From Tachypleus tridentatus (Eukaryota > Arthropoda > Merostomata > Xiphosura > Limulidae), in the NCBI RefSeq assembly GCF_004210375.1, contig NC_134834.1:93066170-93130169 (forward strand): DNA of 64,000 nt, read 5' to 3'. Shown piece by piece: positions 19,749 through 31,061 of the stretch. The notes under the pieces are model-generated. The model did no database searches. It saw only the letters and a program-made list of their open reading frames with translations, and was not told the origin of the DNA. Positions within the stretch are counted from its first letter, which is position 1; each line of letters begins with the position of its first letter. Both the position numbers and the translations under genes were made by a program.

Positions 19749-22147
19749 TACAATAGTACCTCGGTTCTAGAACAACTCCCTTCTCGAACAATTCGGTTTT
19801 CGAACATATTGTTTGAGAAAAAAATGTCTCGGTTGTCGAACATAAACTCGGTTCTCGAACTAAGCTGTCGTGACCCAAACCCCCGAAATAACCTGACTGA
19901 TGACCCGAACGACCCTTCGACCATTTTTGGCCCACGCCAAGCCTGCCCAAAACATTTCACCTGTTGCTCAATCCACACTCCCGCTAAAATCTGCTGTGAA
20001 CGTTCTCGCTTTTCTGTTGGTTTTTTTCTAAATATTCTGGTTAAATAAGCCACCATGGGGTCAAAGAAAGATAATGAAAGCAGCAAACCAAAAAGAAAAG
20101 TTGTTAGAGTCACAATAGAGGTGAAAAAAGATCTCATAGCGAAGTATGAGAGTGGTGTTCGTGTGTCTGACCTTGTTACACAGTTTGGTATGGTGAAGTC
20201 TACAGTCTGCACCAAACTGAAAAATAAAGAGTTCATCAAAGGAGCTGATGTTGCAAAAGGAGTGACAGTGCTTACGAAACAAAGATCACAAACAATGGAA
20301 GAGGTAGAAAAACTGTTGTTGATTTGGGTAAACGAAAAACAGTTAGCTTGTAATAGCATTTCTGAGACTATCATTTGTGAGAAAGCAAAGCATTTGCATG
20401 CTGACCTCTTGAAAAACACCCCTGGAACAAGTGCTGATACAAGTGATGCCTTTAAGGCTAGTAGGGAGTGGTTTAAAAAATTTAGGAAGAGAAGTGGCAT
20501 ACATAGTGTGGTGAGACATGGGGAGGGTGCCAGTTCTGAGAAAGACGCTGCTGATAAATTTGTTAGGGAATTTAAGGACTATGTAGAAGCTGAGGGTTTT
20601 ATTCCCCAACAAGTGTTCAACTGTGATGAGACAGGCCTCTTTTGGAAGAAAATGCCAAAGAGAACTTACATCATCAAGGAGAAGTCAATGCTAGGACACA
20701 AGCCAATGAAGGACAGGCTAACTCTATTGTTATGTACTGATGCAAGTGGGGACATAAAACTTAAGCCTTTGTTTGCGTACCATTCTGAGAACCCGAGGGT
20801 TTTAAGAAAAATAATGTCCTGAAAAGTAAACTAAATGTCATGTGAAGGGCTAATAGTAAAGCATGGGTAACCAGGCAAATTTTTTATGGAGTGGGTCCAT
20901 GAAGTGTTTGCCCCAAGTGTAAAGAATTACCTTACGGAAAAACAGTTGCCACTCAAGGCCCTTCTTGTGATGGACAATGCACCTGCTCACCCACCAGGCT
21001 TAGAGAACGGTTTGGCGGAGGAGTACAGTTTCATTACGGTGAAGTTCTTGCCACCTAACATGACTCCTCTCATTCAGCCCATGGACCAGCAGGTTATATC
21101 GAACTTTAAGAAACTCTACACCAAAGCACTGTTTCAAAGGTGCTTTGAAGTGACTTCTGACACAGAGTTAACCCTCAGAAAGTTCTGGAAAAATCACTTT
21201 AATATCCTCCATTGCTTGAGGATCATAGACAAAGCCTGGAGGGAAGTGTCTTTGAGGACCATGAACTCAGCCTGGAAGAAATTGTGGCCAGACTCAGTAG
21301 CAGATCCAGACTTTGAAGGCTTTGAGGCTGAGCCTGTTATCGAGAATATTGTCTCACTAGGCAAGTGTATGGGCTTAAACGTGAGTGGTGATGATGTGGA
21401 GAAGTTGGTAAAAGACCACAACACTGAGCTCACCACGGAAGAACTCCAAGACCTTCAGAAGGAGCAGCAACAGAAGGCAACTGAGGAAGTGTCTTCAGAT
21501 GAGGAGGAGGGAAGGGAGGATGTTCCTAGTTCACTAATCAAGGAAATGTGTGGAAAATGCTAGAGTTACAACGTTTTGTGGAAAAAGTTCACCCTGACAA
21601 AGCTGTAGCAAATCGCAGCATAAACCTTTTCAATGACAATGCCATGTCTCACTTCAGAAACATTTTAAAATGCAGACAGAAACAAACCTCATTAGACAAG
21701 TTTTTAGTGAGAAATAGGTCCAGTGAGTCTTAAGCAGGTTGTAGCAGTACAAAGAGACAGAAAAGAGAAAGAACCCCAGAAGGAAAGTTACCTGACGTTT
21801 TTATGGAAGGTGACTCCCCTTCCAAACAATAACAACCCTCCTACTCTACATGTTCACCACCTTTCATTTAGCCATCAGTTCTCCTCAGCACAGGTAAAGT
21901 GCAGTTAAATTTTCATTTATTGTTTTTTTATTGTGTTTATAGTTTTTTTGGTTGACTTTATGCATGTGAGTATTATTATACAGGTATAAATAAGCAATAT
22001 TTTTACTTAAAATGCTTCACAATGCGTAATTTTTGGATGTCTGTAACGGATTAATTTAAGTTACAGTATTTCTTACAGGAAAAATTGATTCGGTTTTCGA
22101 ACAGCCTTCTGGAACGGATTAAGTTCGAGAACCGAGGTACCACTGTA
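19749..22147 (+). mobile_element. Complete Tigger (pogo-type) element with TA duplication
   Basis: TA lies at 19749-19750 and 22146-22147. The left end begins CAATAGTACCTCGGTTCT and the right end, complemented, begins CAGTGGTACCTCGGTTCT. This is the CAGTGGTACCTCGG terminus of Tigger elements, with one or two changes on the left. The inverted similarity continues imperfectly for about 60 bp and includes a TTCGAAAACCGAAT-type block. Inside lies one transposase gene (20055 to about 21733) with several lesions. The length, 2395 bp, is that of an autonomous Tigger, so this copy is full length but inactive. Confidence 0.92.
20055..21733 (+). pseudogene. Tigger/TIGD1-like transposase, frameshifted
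   Basis: The start ATG (20055) sits in an ideal Kozak context, GCCACCATGG. Piece 1 (20055-20822) carries the CENP-B-like N-terminal helix-turn-helix (VSDLVTQFGMVKSTVCTKLK), the second HTH_Tnp_Tc5-type domain, and the first catalytic Asp in FNCDETGLFWKKMP. A frameshift near 20800 and a TGA follow. Piece 2 (20886-21563) carries the second Asp in LLVMDNAPAHP and the third in PLIQPMDQQVISNFKK, then an acidic linker. A third frame (21548-21733) supplies the C-terminus HPDKAVANRSINLFNDNAMS. All three catalytic Asp positions survive, so decay is recent. Overall resemblance to vertebrate TIGD1/Tigger1 proteins is high by recall. Confidence 0.9.
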
Positions 22148-22589
22148 TTTTGCTATTACATAACAGAAGTTATCAAAAAGTAATAATAAAAACATTTTTA
22201 ACAATTTAACATAAATATTGATTATTCAACAGAAACACAATTGTTGGCCTAAGAACAATCAGACGATAGTTTTGTTGCTAAGTGACTATGTATATTGTTG
22301 ACTATCACGAAAAAAAAAGTGAAAGTTTTCTCGATAGAGTGACAAAGGGAACAGACTTTTTATAGTTACTAATATTAGTGGCGAATTATAAGTTGATGCT
22401 CAGTAATTTAGAGTATTTCATATTTAACTTTACAATATAAATTTCAGTGTGTAAATTTGTATTTAAGTTATAAGATGGCTACGAATAAATGGTTGCAAAA
22501 ACTATAAAATACAATACTACGTTATTTATAAAATACAATGTGATAACTACATTATTCATAAAATACAATGTGATAACTGCCACAACTTC
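22148..22589. other. No clear feature
   Basis: AT-rich sequence. A short imperfect duplication of TTTATAAAATACAATGTGATAACT occurs around 22520-22585, at the edge of the Penelope fragment. Confidence 0.4.
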
Positions 22590-23010
22590 TGTATTGGAGA
22601 AAGAAGTAGAAAAATGGAAACCAAATCCAAATAACACAAAAAGTCACCTTCACACGTTTTCTAACACTGCAAATCAAATAAACACAACATAACCATAGAA
22701 AACACTCAATTAATAAATAAAGAAACAAATATAAACAAAAACTCAAAATTAAAGAAGCTTTAGTTATACAACAACTCGCCCAAAATAAACCAATACAAAG
22801 AAACACCTTTATACCTTTATTAATAAATATATCCAACATCTAAGCACGCCCTCTACCGCCTTCAAACATGTGGTCAGTTAATGGTCAGTTACCTCTTTCT
22901 TTCTTTGTGAGCCTGACGATGACCGAAGAAGGTCGAAACGTTGTTCACTCCTCTGCATAGTGTTTTCTCTACCCATACCAGCCGTTTTCACATATATAAT
23001 TTTCTATACA
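22590..23010 (+). mobile_element. Penelope-like element, 3' fragment
   Basis: With frame changes, 22700-22830 reads KETNINKNSKLKKA, then LVIQQLAQNKPIQRNTFIPL. This resembles the C-terminal end of the GIY-YIG endonuclease of Penelope-like elements (KRKIAEALYIQ-type). The 3' non-coding unit follows, with CCTGACGATGACCGAAGAAG, GTCGAAACGTTGTTC and a hammerhead-like fold (22907-22948). A related unit is inverted at 47465-47680. Family assignment is inference from the end of the ORF and the tail motif. Confidence 0.55.
22907..22948 (+). ncRNA. Hammerhead-ribozyme-like motif in Penelope tail
   Basis: Stem I GTGAGC (22907-22912) can pair with GTTCAC (22943-22948). Between them come CTGACGA (CUGANGA core), one extra T, stem II GACC/GGTC around GAAGAA, then GAA, a minimal ACGT stem III and a T at the expected cleavage position. 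Two copies at 47.5-47.7 kb keep stem I with compensating changes. Hammerheads are known in the pseudo-LTRs of Penelope-like elements. The extra T and the nearly absent stem III make activity uncertain. Confidence 0.55.
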
Positions 23011-23316
23011 AGTGGAGTTCCTCGTCATAACGGATTAAAGCAATTAACATTTTAAAAAGGTTTTGAAATGATTATGCGTGTACATTATACATTGCGCGAA
23101 TAACAAGAACTAAATTATCATAATTTTTCTGTGTAGGTCCAGTTAACAACAATTACCTGACAGTTGTAAATTAAATGGCATATTTCTTTTATGTCAAAGG
23201 CACAACACTGCCACCTGCATTCCTTCTTAATATCACAATGATATGAGTGAGGTCCCAATAATCAAAATAATAATAATTAATACAAATATGAAAGAAATAC
23301 AAAGCATGTTTTTTTC

Positions 23317-24582
23317 TTAAGGTTGGGGCATAAGCTGACAAATGACAACGATATATGTTAAAACACAACTTGCCACTGATAAAACAAAACTTCTACTGAT
23401 TGTGAAGAATTGCCAACCTGTCAAGTTAAAAAATGGCGTAGCTTGGATTACGTTGTTCAGTAAGGATCCAATCATCTGCTGTTCTTCAACGGTGGATACA
23501 GAATTGAACACAGAGAGCTTTGTATTAAGGGAAATCTTTAAGTCATCGAAGCTGTCAGAAATACTGGCTGCTGTAAAGGACATCATTATGAATAGAAAAA
23601 CATTGTTTGCAATAACAATCATGAGCGTGCTATAGTTCAACGAATTAGACTTGTCTGTAGTCCCTAACAGGCTTGGTATGTAAACTAGTGTGTCCATTAT
23701 AATAACAACATATATCAAGAATATGACACACGAGAATACATCATCAAACTCTGTGATTGCTTCCAAGTAATTTCTCAGATGTTTTTGCAAATTCTGAATG
23801 AAGTTGGTGGATCTGGGGCCTTCTCTTGGGTCTAAGTGGTCTCGAATATAGGTGTTGTGATGATGAATCTTATTACGAATGTATAAACAAACTCCCACGT
23901 AAAATGCTGCTAAAAAGACAACGGGACTGCCAGCAATGCTAAACAGCAGCCAATCAGTCATTATAATAACCTTTCCAAGCGTTTCAGACACCTTTATTCC
24001 ATAAAAGTACTCGTCCATATAAATGTGTGTGCTGGTTTGGTGTAAAGATATAGCGTTGTAAACAAGAAAACTCAAAAGGTAGATGCATTCGACTGCAACA
24101 ACCAGCATAACTTGTACTCTTAGCTTTCTTACACTATTGTTTGGTAGTTTCTCACCCATGTTGTCGATATTGTTCATCACTTCGTCAAGCGAATGGCGTT
24201 TCCACAGACACACACAGACGCAAACCAGAATGATGAAAAGTCTTGTTAGGGAAGTGCTGGTAGATAAAGAAAGAAAGAAGGAAGTTTTTTGAAGATCTCT
24301 GACTAAAATATTAGCAAATGAATGGATGAAATAGAAGAGGTAAAAGATAACGGGTGACCAAACTCTGAGTGTCTTCCTTCTGTAATCTTTAACATCGTTT
24401 TTCAATGGCATATCTGGTGTTTGTAAGATAGGAACCCCTAGTAATCGAAGAAAGAACAGGACAGTCTTTAATATCCTTTTCAGTCTGTTTTTATCGTTTG
24501 TTTTACGGAAATTCCGTACTGACAGTTTCTGACTGACTGTGAATAAAGATATTCTTGAGTTAAGTCTATCTTTTGCTGACAT
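23317..24582 (-). CDS. Gustatory receptor-like 7-TM protein (single exon, 421 aa)
   Basis: Uninterrupted minus-strand frame. It is open four codons further upstream from a GTG, but the first ATG at 24582 (MSAKDRLNSR) is the plausible start: a TATA box lies about 75 bases upstream. Hydrophobic segments lie at about residues 72-92, 112-127, 156-180, 203-235, 282-304, 317-340 and 398-418. The C-terminus has NLTGWQFFTISRSFVLSVAS and the TYhhhhhQ(F/L) signature as TY-IVVIC-QL (409-417); the final Phe is Leu. The helix 4-5 loop is short and His-rich, unlike the long loop of the receptor at 2377. No introns. Expected to be a chemosensory cation channel; ligand unknown. The opposite orientation and about 20-kb distance suggest a dispersed cluster rather than a recent tandem duplicate. 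Confidence 0.87.
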   Translation of the reverse strand: MSAKDRLNSRISLFTVSQKLSVRNFRKTNDKNRLKRILKTVLFFLRLLGVPILQTPDMPLKNDVKDYRRKTLRVWSPVIFYLFYFIHSFANILVRDLQKTSFFLSLSTSTSLTRLFIILVCVCVCLWKRHSLDEVMNNIDNMGEKLPNNSVRKLRVQVMLVVAVECIYLLSFLVYNAISLHQTSTHIYMDEYFYGIKVSETLGKVIIMTDWLLFSIAGSPVVFLAAFYVGVCLYIRNKIHHHNTYIRDHLDPREGPRSTNFIQNLQKHLRNYLEAITEFDDVFSCVIFLIYVVIIMDTLVYIPSLLGTTDKSNSLNYSTLMIVIANNVFLFIMMSFTAASISDSFDDLKISLNTKLSVFNSVSTVEEQQMIGSLLNNVIQATPFFNLTGWQFFTISRSFVLSVASCVLTYIVVICQLMPQP

Positions 24583-24655
24583 CTTCAAAGTCACGTGCTT
24601 GCTACGAAACGGCCTGTCTGTTTGACAACAGAGTATTGTGAAAACTTAAGCTCAC

Positions 24656-24665
24656 TTTTTATATA
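24656..24665 (-). promoter_or_regulatory. TATA box of receptor 2
   Basis: On the minus strand the sequence is TATATAAAAA. Transcription would start near 24630, giving a 5' UTR of about 45-50 bases before ATG 24582. This supports that ATG over the upstream GTG. Confidence 0.6.
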
Positions 24666-24699
24666 CTTCGATTTTCATTGTTGTTTTACTGAACACCAC

Positions 24700-26313
24700 A
24701 ATTTTCATAGGACCATTCGTGACGTTTTTCAAAACCCACGCCTAATCGAATAGTCATTTCTAAACCACGCCTCCTCTGGAGTTCAATAGAATCGTCATTC
24801 AAAGTTGCCTGATCAACATTTACTGAATTGTTTATTGCACAATACACTAAACTGAAGGCTGTTCACTTAACATAGAACAGTCAATACGTTTGTATTTTAC
24901 TCGAAATAACTTTCAAGTGAAACTTATTAAGTCAGACATATTTTATTGTATACTTTCAAGCATGGAACCACAGAGAGCTTCCACTTGACAAAATCATACA
25001 ACCTATGTTATAGCTGCAATCATCTCTACTATTTCCACTTAACATTCTTCTATGACCCATAGTCTTCAAATGAATTCAACCAGTAACTGAATGTGCATAT
25101 AATGTCATTTTTTAACATCAGAACACGACTACTTGGTTATTTAGAATTCTGAATTTGGCATCACCACGCGCTTTTTTTGTTTCCAGTGGCAACCAACGAC
25201 AGCAATAATTTTCATCATTTTTTCTACTTAGTTGGTCATATGAAAATTTGTTTTACGCGTTATTATTGACTAGATCTGTTCGAAGACATAAAAACGTATG
25301 TGAGAAGTAGCACGTGCAATATAAGTAACAATTTGTTTTACTAAACACGTGATAATATTTTTGTTTTATTAAACACGTGATAATATTATCTTTCTGAGGA
25401 CAGCACAAGTTTTCTTACTTATATTTTTAGATACTTATCGAGGTTCACATGAATTTTCCTATTGATGTTTTCATTTAGTTCGTTCGAACGTTCTTCACTT
25501 TTGATAAACTATAAAACTCAATAACTTTCCATAATGTTGAAAATCATTTCAATCGACCTGGTAACAAAACATAAAATGTTTTCATTGTTATTCTTGTGTT
25601 CCCATTTTTCTACGTTCTTCACACTACGTTCTTATACCATTTGCTGGTACACACACATTTGTATTCGTAGTATACACATGCATTTATATTGGTAGTATAC
25701 ACATACGTTAAAATTGATAGTAAGTATACACACACACGTTTATATTGATAGTAAGTATACACACACGTTTATATTGGTAGTATACACATACGTTAAAATT
25801 GATAGTAAGTATACACACACGTTTATATTGATAGTAAGTTTACACACAGGTTTATATTGATAGTATATACATACATTTATATTGATAGTAAGTATACTCA
25901 CACGTTTATGTTGGAATTTATCATAAAACCAATGGTTGAAGGTAACATTTTTTAATGTGTCGCTCTTAGTATTTTCTTAAAATTAACTCATAGGTCATCT
26001 AATAGTGAACTTACTTGGCTTAAGAACTCCATTAAGTTTATATTTAGGCTTAAATTCTAAATACGTAAACGATAGCTACAAAGACGTACCAACAAGTTGT
26101 GTTATAAACACTTGGGCTACAATAACTCCAAAACTACGCACGTAAAGTTATCTATAAATATACATTAACTGAAAAGAAAACAATACAAACAGATCAGACT
26201 AATTTTTAATATGTAAATTAATTAATTAATGATGTATTAGATAAATTGAGATACGTTATTGTAGCTATTACGATATTAATAGGTCATACAAACTTTATGT
26301 TAAAATTCCGAGC
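24700..26313. other. Gene-free stretch with a minisatellite
   Basis: No gene seen. A 29-bp minisatellite occupies 25648-25915. A TTAA-rich run lies at about 26217-26230. The rest is AT-rich and without recognisable repeats. Confidence 0.5.
25648..25915. repeat. About 29-bp minisatellite, roughly 9 copies
   Basis: The unit is close to GTATACACACACGTTTATAT followed by TGATAGTAA. Variants carry ACATACGTTAAAATTGATAG or lack the second half. It is AC-rich, suggesting growth from an AC microsatellite. Confidence 0.85.
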
Positions 26314-26582
26314 GGCCCGGCATGGCCAAGCATGTTAAGGCGTACGACTCGTAATCTGAGGGTCGCGGGTTCGCATCCCGGTCGCATCAAACATGCTCGC
26401 CCTCCCAGCCGTGGTGGCGTTATAATGTACGCTCAATCCCACATATGGTAAAAGAGTAGCCCAAGAGTCGGCGGTGGGTGGTGATGACTAGCTGCCTTCC
26501 CCCTAGTCTTACACTGTTAAATTAGGGACGGCTAGTACAGACAGCCCACGTGTGGCTTTGCGCGAAATTAAAAACAAACAAA
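26314..26582 (+). repeat. Thr-tRNA-type SINE, full length
   Basis: A consensus-like copy: GGCCCGGCATGGCCAAGC, CTCGTAA loop, GGGTTCGCATCCC B box, full body. Flanks AAAATTCCG (left) and AAAATTTCG (right) are a probable 9-bp target duplication. Confidence 0.93.
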
Positions 26583-26674
26583 ATTTCGGCCTAAATTTAT
26601 TTTATTTCATAATGTTTAATTTTCTTTTTTTTTTTGGACTGCTATAGACCACGTTTTAGTGTTAATAAAAGCAC

Positions 26675-26817
26675 TTAGTTTGTCTTCAAATGTGTAAGTA
26701 TGAAATCACAACTCGGGTGACGATGGTAGCGGCCTCTGTTAATCGAGCATGAAAGACAAATATTTCCACTTCCAGTTGTTTTTCCACATTTTGGGATGAT
26801 TGGGCCTGAAAACAAAA
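26675..26817 (-). other. Candidate coding exon, unrecognised
   Basis: On the minus strand a strong pyrimidine tract plus AG (TTGTTTATTTTTGTTTTCAG) precedes a frame reading GPIIPKCGKTTGSGNICLSC, INRGRYHRHPSCDFILTHL and a stop. Four Cys and several Gly look protein-like, but the frame is short and I recognise no family. No partner exon was found. It could equally be a decayed element. Confidence 0.2.
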
Positions 26818-26959
26818 ATAAACAAACTAGACAGGCTGAGAGAATAGTCACCGCCTGGGGGAGTTCAAAGTTTATCTGATTTTCATTAAACCTGCACGTG
26901 GTGTGGTGATATAATATAACGCAGCTGAATTTGTTAAAATATATCATTGTTTTCATACG

Positions 26960-29900
26960 AGTTAGGCTACGTATTTGTTGACTTGGGCGAAAGCCAAAGC
27001 CAAAAAGACAAACAGAAGAAGGCTGGCAGAGAGAAGACAGGTATATCTTGGCGATCAGAAGAACCTTGAATACAACAATAACAAATTAGCCTGAGCAAGG
27101 CAGGGTTATGTGAATCCAAATGCTATGGCAGAGATCTGTGGATCCAATTCCTTGAAATCAAATGTGGGAAGAAACGAGAGTACCCCAATAAAATCCACTT
27201 TCATTAACAAGCCATCTGCACCTGAAGATGGCTATTTGTACGTGAAACATTTCTTTGCATTGATCGTAAGTCAGCCTTTATAGCTACCTTACATTATACT
27301 ATTTTAAGGCAGACTGCTGTCAGATACTTTCACATCATGACCAGCCCATCTCATATGTGCCTTCATAACCATTACTTCAAGGTCTGACAGCTTAGCTCTT
27401 GAAAGTCAGAAAATCTTTACATGCTAACATATATTCATTATTCTCCTAATACAATTTAGTAATTAAGCTTTCCAACGTAACGAATATAAATCGTTCAGGT
27501 TTCATGGACATAAAGTAAAAATGGTAGAACTGGAACCATAATAATCCTTCAATTGCGTGGCATGTCTTATCCTTTCTTATCCCAGACTTTCTGGCGTAGG
27601 CTCCCGAAAACAGCACTGGATTTATTTCAACCTGCATGAGTAGAATAACCTCCAACAACAGAGTCTTGATCACAGGGTAAGTATAGTAGACAGTGTCATG
27701 GGGTGAGTAATAGAAGTCTAAAGACAACTGTTTAGCCACTGAGGATGTTGCCACATTTCATTGCTCAAACAGTCCCGAGTCGACTCTGTGCAGACCCAAG
27801 TGATGTAAGTTTAGATTTGAAGCACATAAGTGTAAAATGACCATATTTTTAAAAGTTCCTCATTTTTTGGAAAGTAAGGAACCCTCTTAATTATCCTGTT
27901 TAGGTTATGCTTGGTTAAAAAAGTACGAGCTAACACGGAGGATGTAATACGTTAAATACAAAACAGTACACACAGCGAAATGACAGTTTTAAGAACTAAT
28001 ACATGATTTTATAATAATACTGAGGCCCAATATTATCTATAAGAAAACAAAACCATTATGAATAACAAGTACACTTGGACTAACGTTTCTTAGATTGGAT
28101 GTAAAATCTACTTTAACGTCTCCAAAATTTTCCAACGTAAACTTATTGTATCCTACTTTCAAACAACGTAAGATGGAATAGAAGAAAATTAAATAACATG
28201 TTTTAAAACTAAAAAATATGTTAATTGTAAAAATTCCTAGGAATATAAATCTAATCTCTGTCTGGTGGTTCGGGTGTTCATTGTGTGTGTGTTTTAGGTA
28301 AATAAACTCATATCAATGTGTGTATGTTTCACATTAGGTAAGTAAACCTAAATCATTCCATGTGTATTTCACATTATATAGATAAACTGATATCAATTTG
28401 CTTGTGTGTTTCACATTACGTAAGTAAAAGTATACCAATGTGTATGTGTTTTTCATTAGGTATATATACACGTTGATAACTACAATTTCGAGCTGACATC
28501 AGGGCTTTTATGCCGGTGGTGAATTGTATCACGAGAAGTTTATTTTGAGGCTTAACCCTAAAAGATACTGACTTGTACTATGCACTTGAGTTCCACATAT
28601 TGCACCATATTAAGTGAGTTTTCTATTTTTATCTGTTATAACACTCAGGGTAAAGAAATGACCAAAAATGAATGAAATAATTCATTTTCTATTAAAAATA
28701 CACAGATAACTCCTCTAAATATTAGTGTAATTTACTATAATATGGATATTACGTTTTTTTACATATTCATATTACACATATCTCGATATGGAACTGATAT
28801 TCAACAAAGTTATGGATTCCCAAGCTAATTGTTCCCCGTTGCTCAACGGTAAGACTTGAGGCTTCTGACACTAAAAACTGAGTTTCGATACCCGTGATGG
28901 ACACCTTAAAGATAACCCATTGTGTAATTTTGTAGTCAACTACCCAACCTATTGAGTTAATAGTTTTTAAATGTGTTAAACGTCGACAGGGCCTAAACAA
29001 ATTCCATCGGTAAAGTTATTTTCACATTAATAGTGTTATATAAAGGGTGCTATTAAACCTCTTTCGACCCCTCACTTTAACAACCGACAAAAGTCCCTCT
29101 ACTGATAGGATAATTGTTGTTCGTTAAATTTTGCGCGAAGATACACGGAAACTATCTATGCCAGCCGTCCCTAAACGACGGCAGGTAGCCTTGATTAACT
29201 ACATTTCCTTTAGCCTACCGCTTCAACACTAGAGACAATTAGCAAATATAACACTTGTGATGTTGACTAGTTGCCTTCAAAATAAGAGACAGTCAGTACA
29301 AACAACCCTCGTGTAGCTTTATCCGATATTTAAAGAACAAGTAACTCTCTTCCGAATTGTGAAATGGTTAAATAGTGTGAGAGCAGCTAATCGCCACTAC
29401 CTACCACCAACTCGAGGTCTGCTCTAATCGAACAGTGGCATTTGACTGTCATTGTGTGCAATACACCCGCATCACCAAAGTGTGGAACACGAAATTGTTT
29501 AATTCATTATTATTTTTACTTTGTAGTCACTTGGCGTGAATCATGAAAACTCAGATACACAGCCGCACACATAAACCACTGAACCAAGTTCGCTCACTTT
29601 TAGTAGAAGTTAACTTGAAGAAATCAAAGACAAGAAAGGTATAGAAATTATTGCATCAGGTGACTTAGCAAAGTGTGTAATTAAATAATAATGGTAAGAT
29701 TATATATTCTTTTACCATCTTTCTGTTGTAAACAATCAATCATTTCAATAAGTGGGTAAACATATGTGAATTTTTGCGTTGTGCATTCTTATGTATTTAT
29801 TTTTAAGTGCATAACTAAACAATTAGCTTACTCGCAATGTGTAAACGGTGGGTAATGAAACATAAGATCTTACCGTTATAAGCCCCTAGTATAACCGTTG

Positions 29901-30227
29901 AGCCACAAGGAGACAATCCTTTGTCAACTTAAAACTTTCATTATCTCTTACCCTGATACAGGAAAATATATTTATCTTTCGTCGCGAAGGCTTTCTATAA
30001 TCAAGGAGTTATTTTTCGATATAAAAGCCTCCACTTTGAAAATGAGGGTGTTCATCTGAGTAGACTAGACGTGATTACTAAATCCTTTTCCCTCTTAGAA
30101 TCTCTTCTGTGTGCGTTTTTATTTTCTTGGAGAATAAAGAAAATACATCACTACATTAGGATATACAAATATTTCTTGGAAAGTATTAATGATTGCTTAT
30201 AGAATTTCTGACTTTCGATTTTACTGG
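26960..30227. other. Gene-free stretch with old SINE pieces
   Basis: No supported gene. A frame at 27754-27446 (minus, 102 codons) has no recognisable domain. At 27221-27250 a CCTGAAGATGGC block followed by GTGAAAC recalls the Penelope tail motif but lacks pairing. A third-type SINE lies at 28830-28950. Two heavily diverged Thr-type SINE bodies on the minus strand lie at about 29105-29200 and 29376-29470. Confidence 0.45.
28830..28950 (+). repeat. Third-type tRNA-derived SINE
   Basis: Head CCCCGTTGCTCAACGGTAAG, B-box-like GAGTTTCGATACCC, then GTGATGGACACC and CCATTGTGTAATTTTGTAGT. Same order of blocks as 12063-12192. Confidence 0.65.
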
Positions 30228-30498
30228 TAAATACCGATAAAACACTATAAAATAAACGACCTTATAACATCAAAATGTTTATTGTATTTAACTAAATACT
30301 CAACGTTTCGCTTTACGTCTTCTTCAGGAGCGTTCACTAAAACATATACTGTAATTGACAGTGGAACGTTTTTGAAGCAGTTGTAAAGCGAAACGTTCAA
30401 TGTTTAATCAAATTGAAACAACATATTGGTGTTATAAGGTCGTTTATTTCCAGTATTAATGTGTATTTTATATTGTAGAAAATAAATACCGATAAAAC
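30228..30498. mobile_element. 239-bp inverted-repeat insertion with 16-bp target duplication
   Basis: Perfect 16-bp duplications TAAATACCGATAAAAC lie at 30228-30243 and 30483-30498. Between them, arms of about 65 bp (30251-30316 and 30384-30450) are inverted and about 80 percent identical, both starting AATAAACGACCTTATAACA and reaching CGTTTCGCTTTAC. The left arm, complemented, contains CTCCTGAAGAAGACG then AAGCGAAACGTTGAG, the Penelope-tail type of motif, so this is probably a non-autonomous Penelope-related insertion. Confidence 0.75.
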
Positions 30499-31061
30499 TC
30501 TTGATTAAAAGAAAAAAGAATGATGCGGGTGATTTTCCAAAAAGCGTCAGACATGGTTATTAAATTTACTTCCCATTAACGTACCCACTTCCCAAGGCCA
30601 CAGTGCTCTGAAGATTTAAAGCTTTCCATAAGAGCTCATACGTTAGCGGTAAATTTAATTTTATAATATCATATAAAATATTAGCTACTCTTACAAAACT
30701 TTAACATAAATAGAACTATGTTTTGTACTGTTATTATTCAAGAGAAATTAGTGTTCACATAATATACGGTGAGCTGAACACTCGTTACAGTATTGAAATC
30801 TAAAACTCCGAAAATCGCCGATTTTAAGGTATCTGCATAAAACTGAAAATAATAACCCCAAAACAACGATCTTAACATATCTAAATAAAACTAAAAAGCA
30901 GCTAAAAATAAGCATCGATTTTTAAGAAATAAACAACAAAAAATAGAAACCGTAATTATTAGGTACGTGTTTTTATCGATTAAGCCTGAAGCATTGGATA
31001 TTTTAGAATACGTTAAATAAAATCGTATAAAAGAAGAAAAACTGAAAACAAATATGAAGAA

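Noticed and set aside
19748-20500. 250-codon minus-strand frame over the Tigger element
   Set aside because: A shadow of the transposase on the other strand; no motif and it crosses the TIR.
20343-20612. Minus-strand frame within the Tigger transposase
   Set aside because: Antisense shadow of conserved coding sequence.
24583-24594. GTG as start of receptor 2
   Set aside because: Eukaryotic initiation and the TATA position favour the ATG at 24582, four codons downstream.
26314-26390. tRNA-Thr gene-like sequence
   Set aside because: It is the head of a SINE: the body continues without a Pol III terminator and the same head recurs about 20 times.
27221-27255. Additional hammerhead motif (CTGAAGA ... 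GAAAC)
   Set aside because: Core letters are present but neither stem I nor stem II pairs.
27446-27754. 102-codon minus-strand frame starting MATSSVAKQL
   Set aside because: No domain, no splice or promoter context, and no similarity I recognise; kept only as a note.
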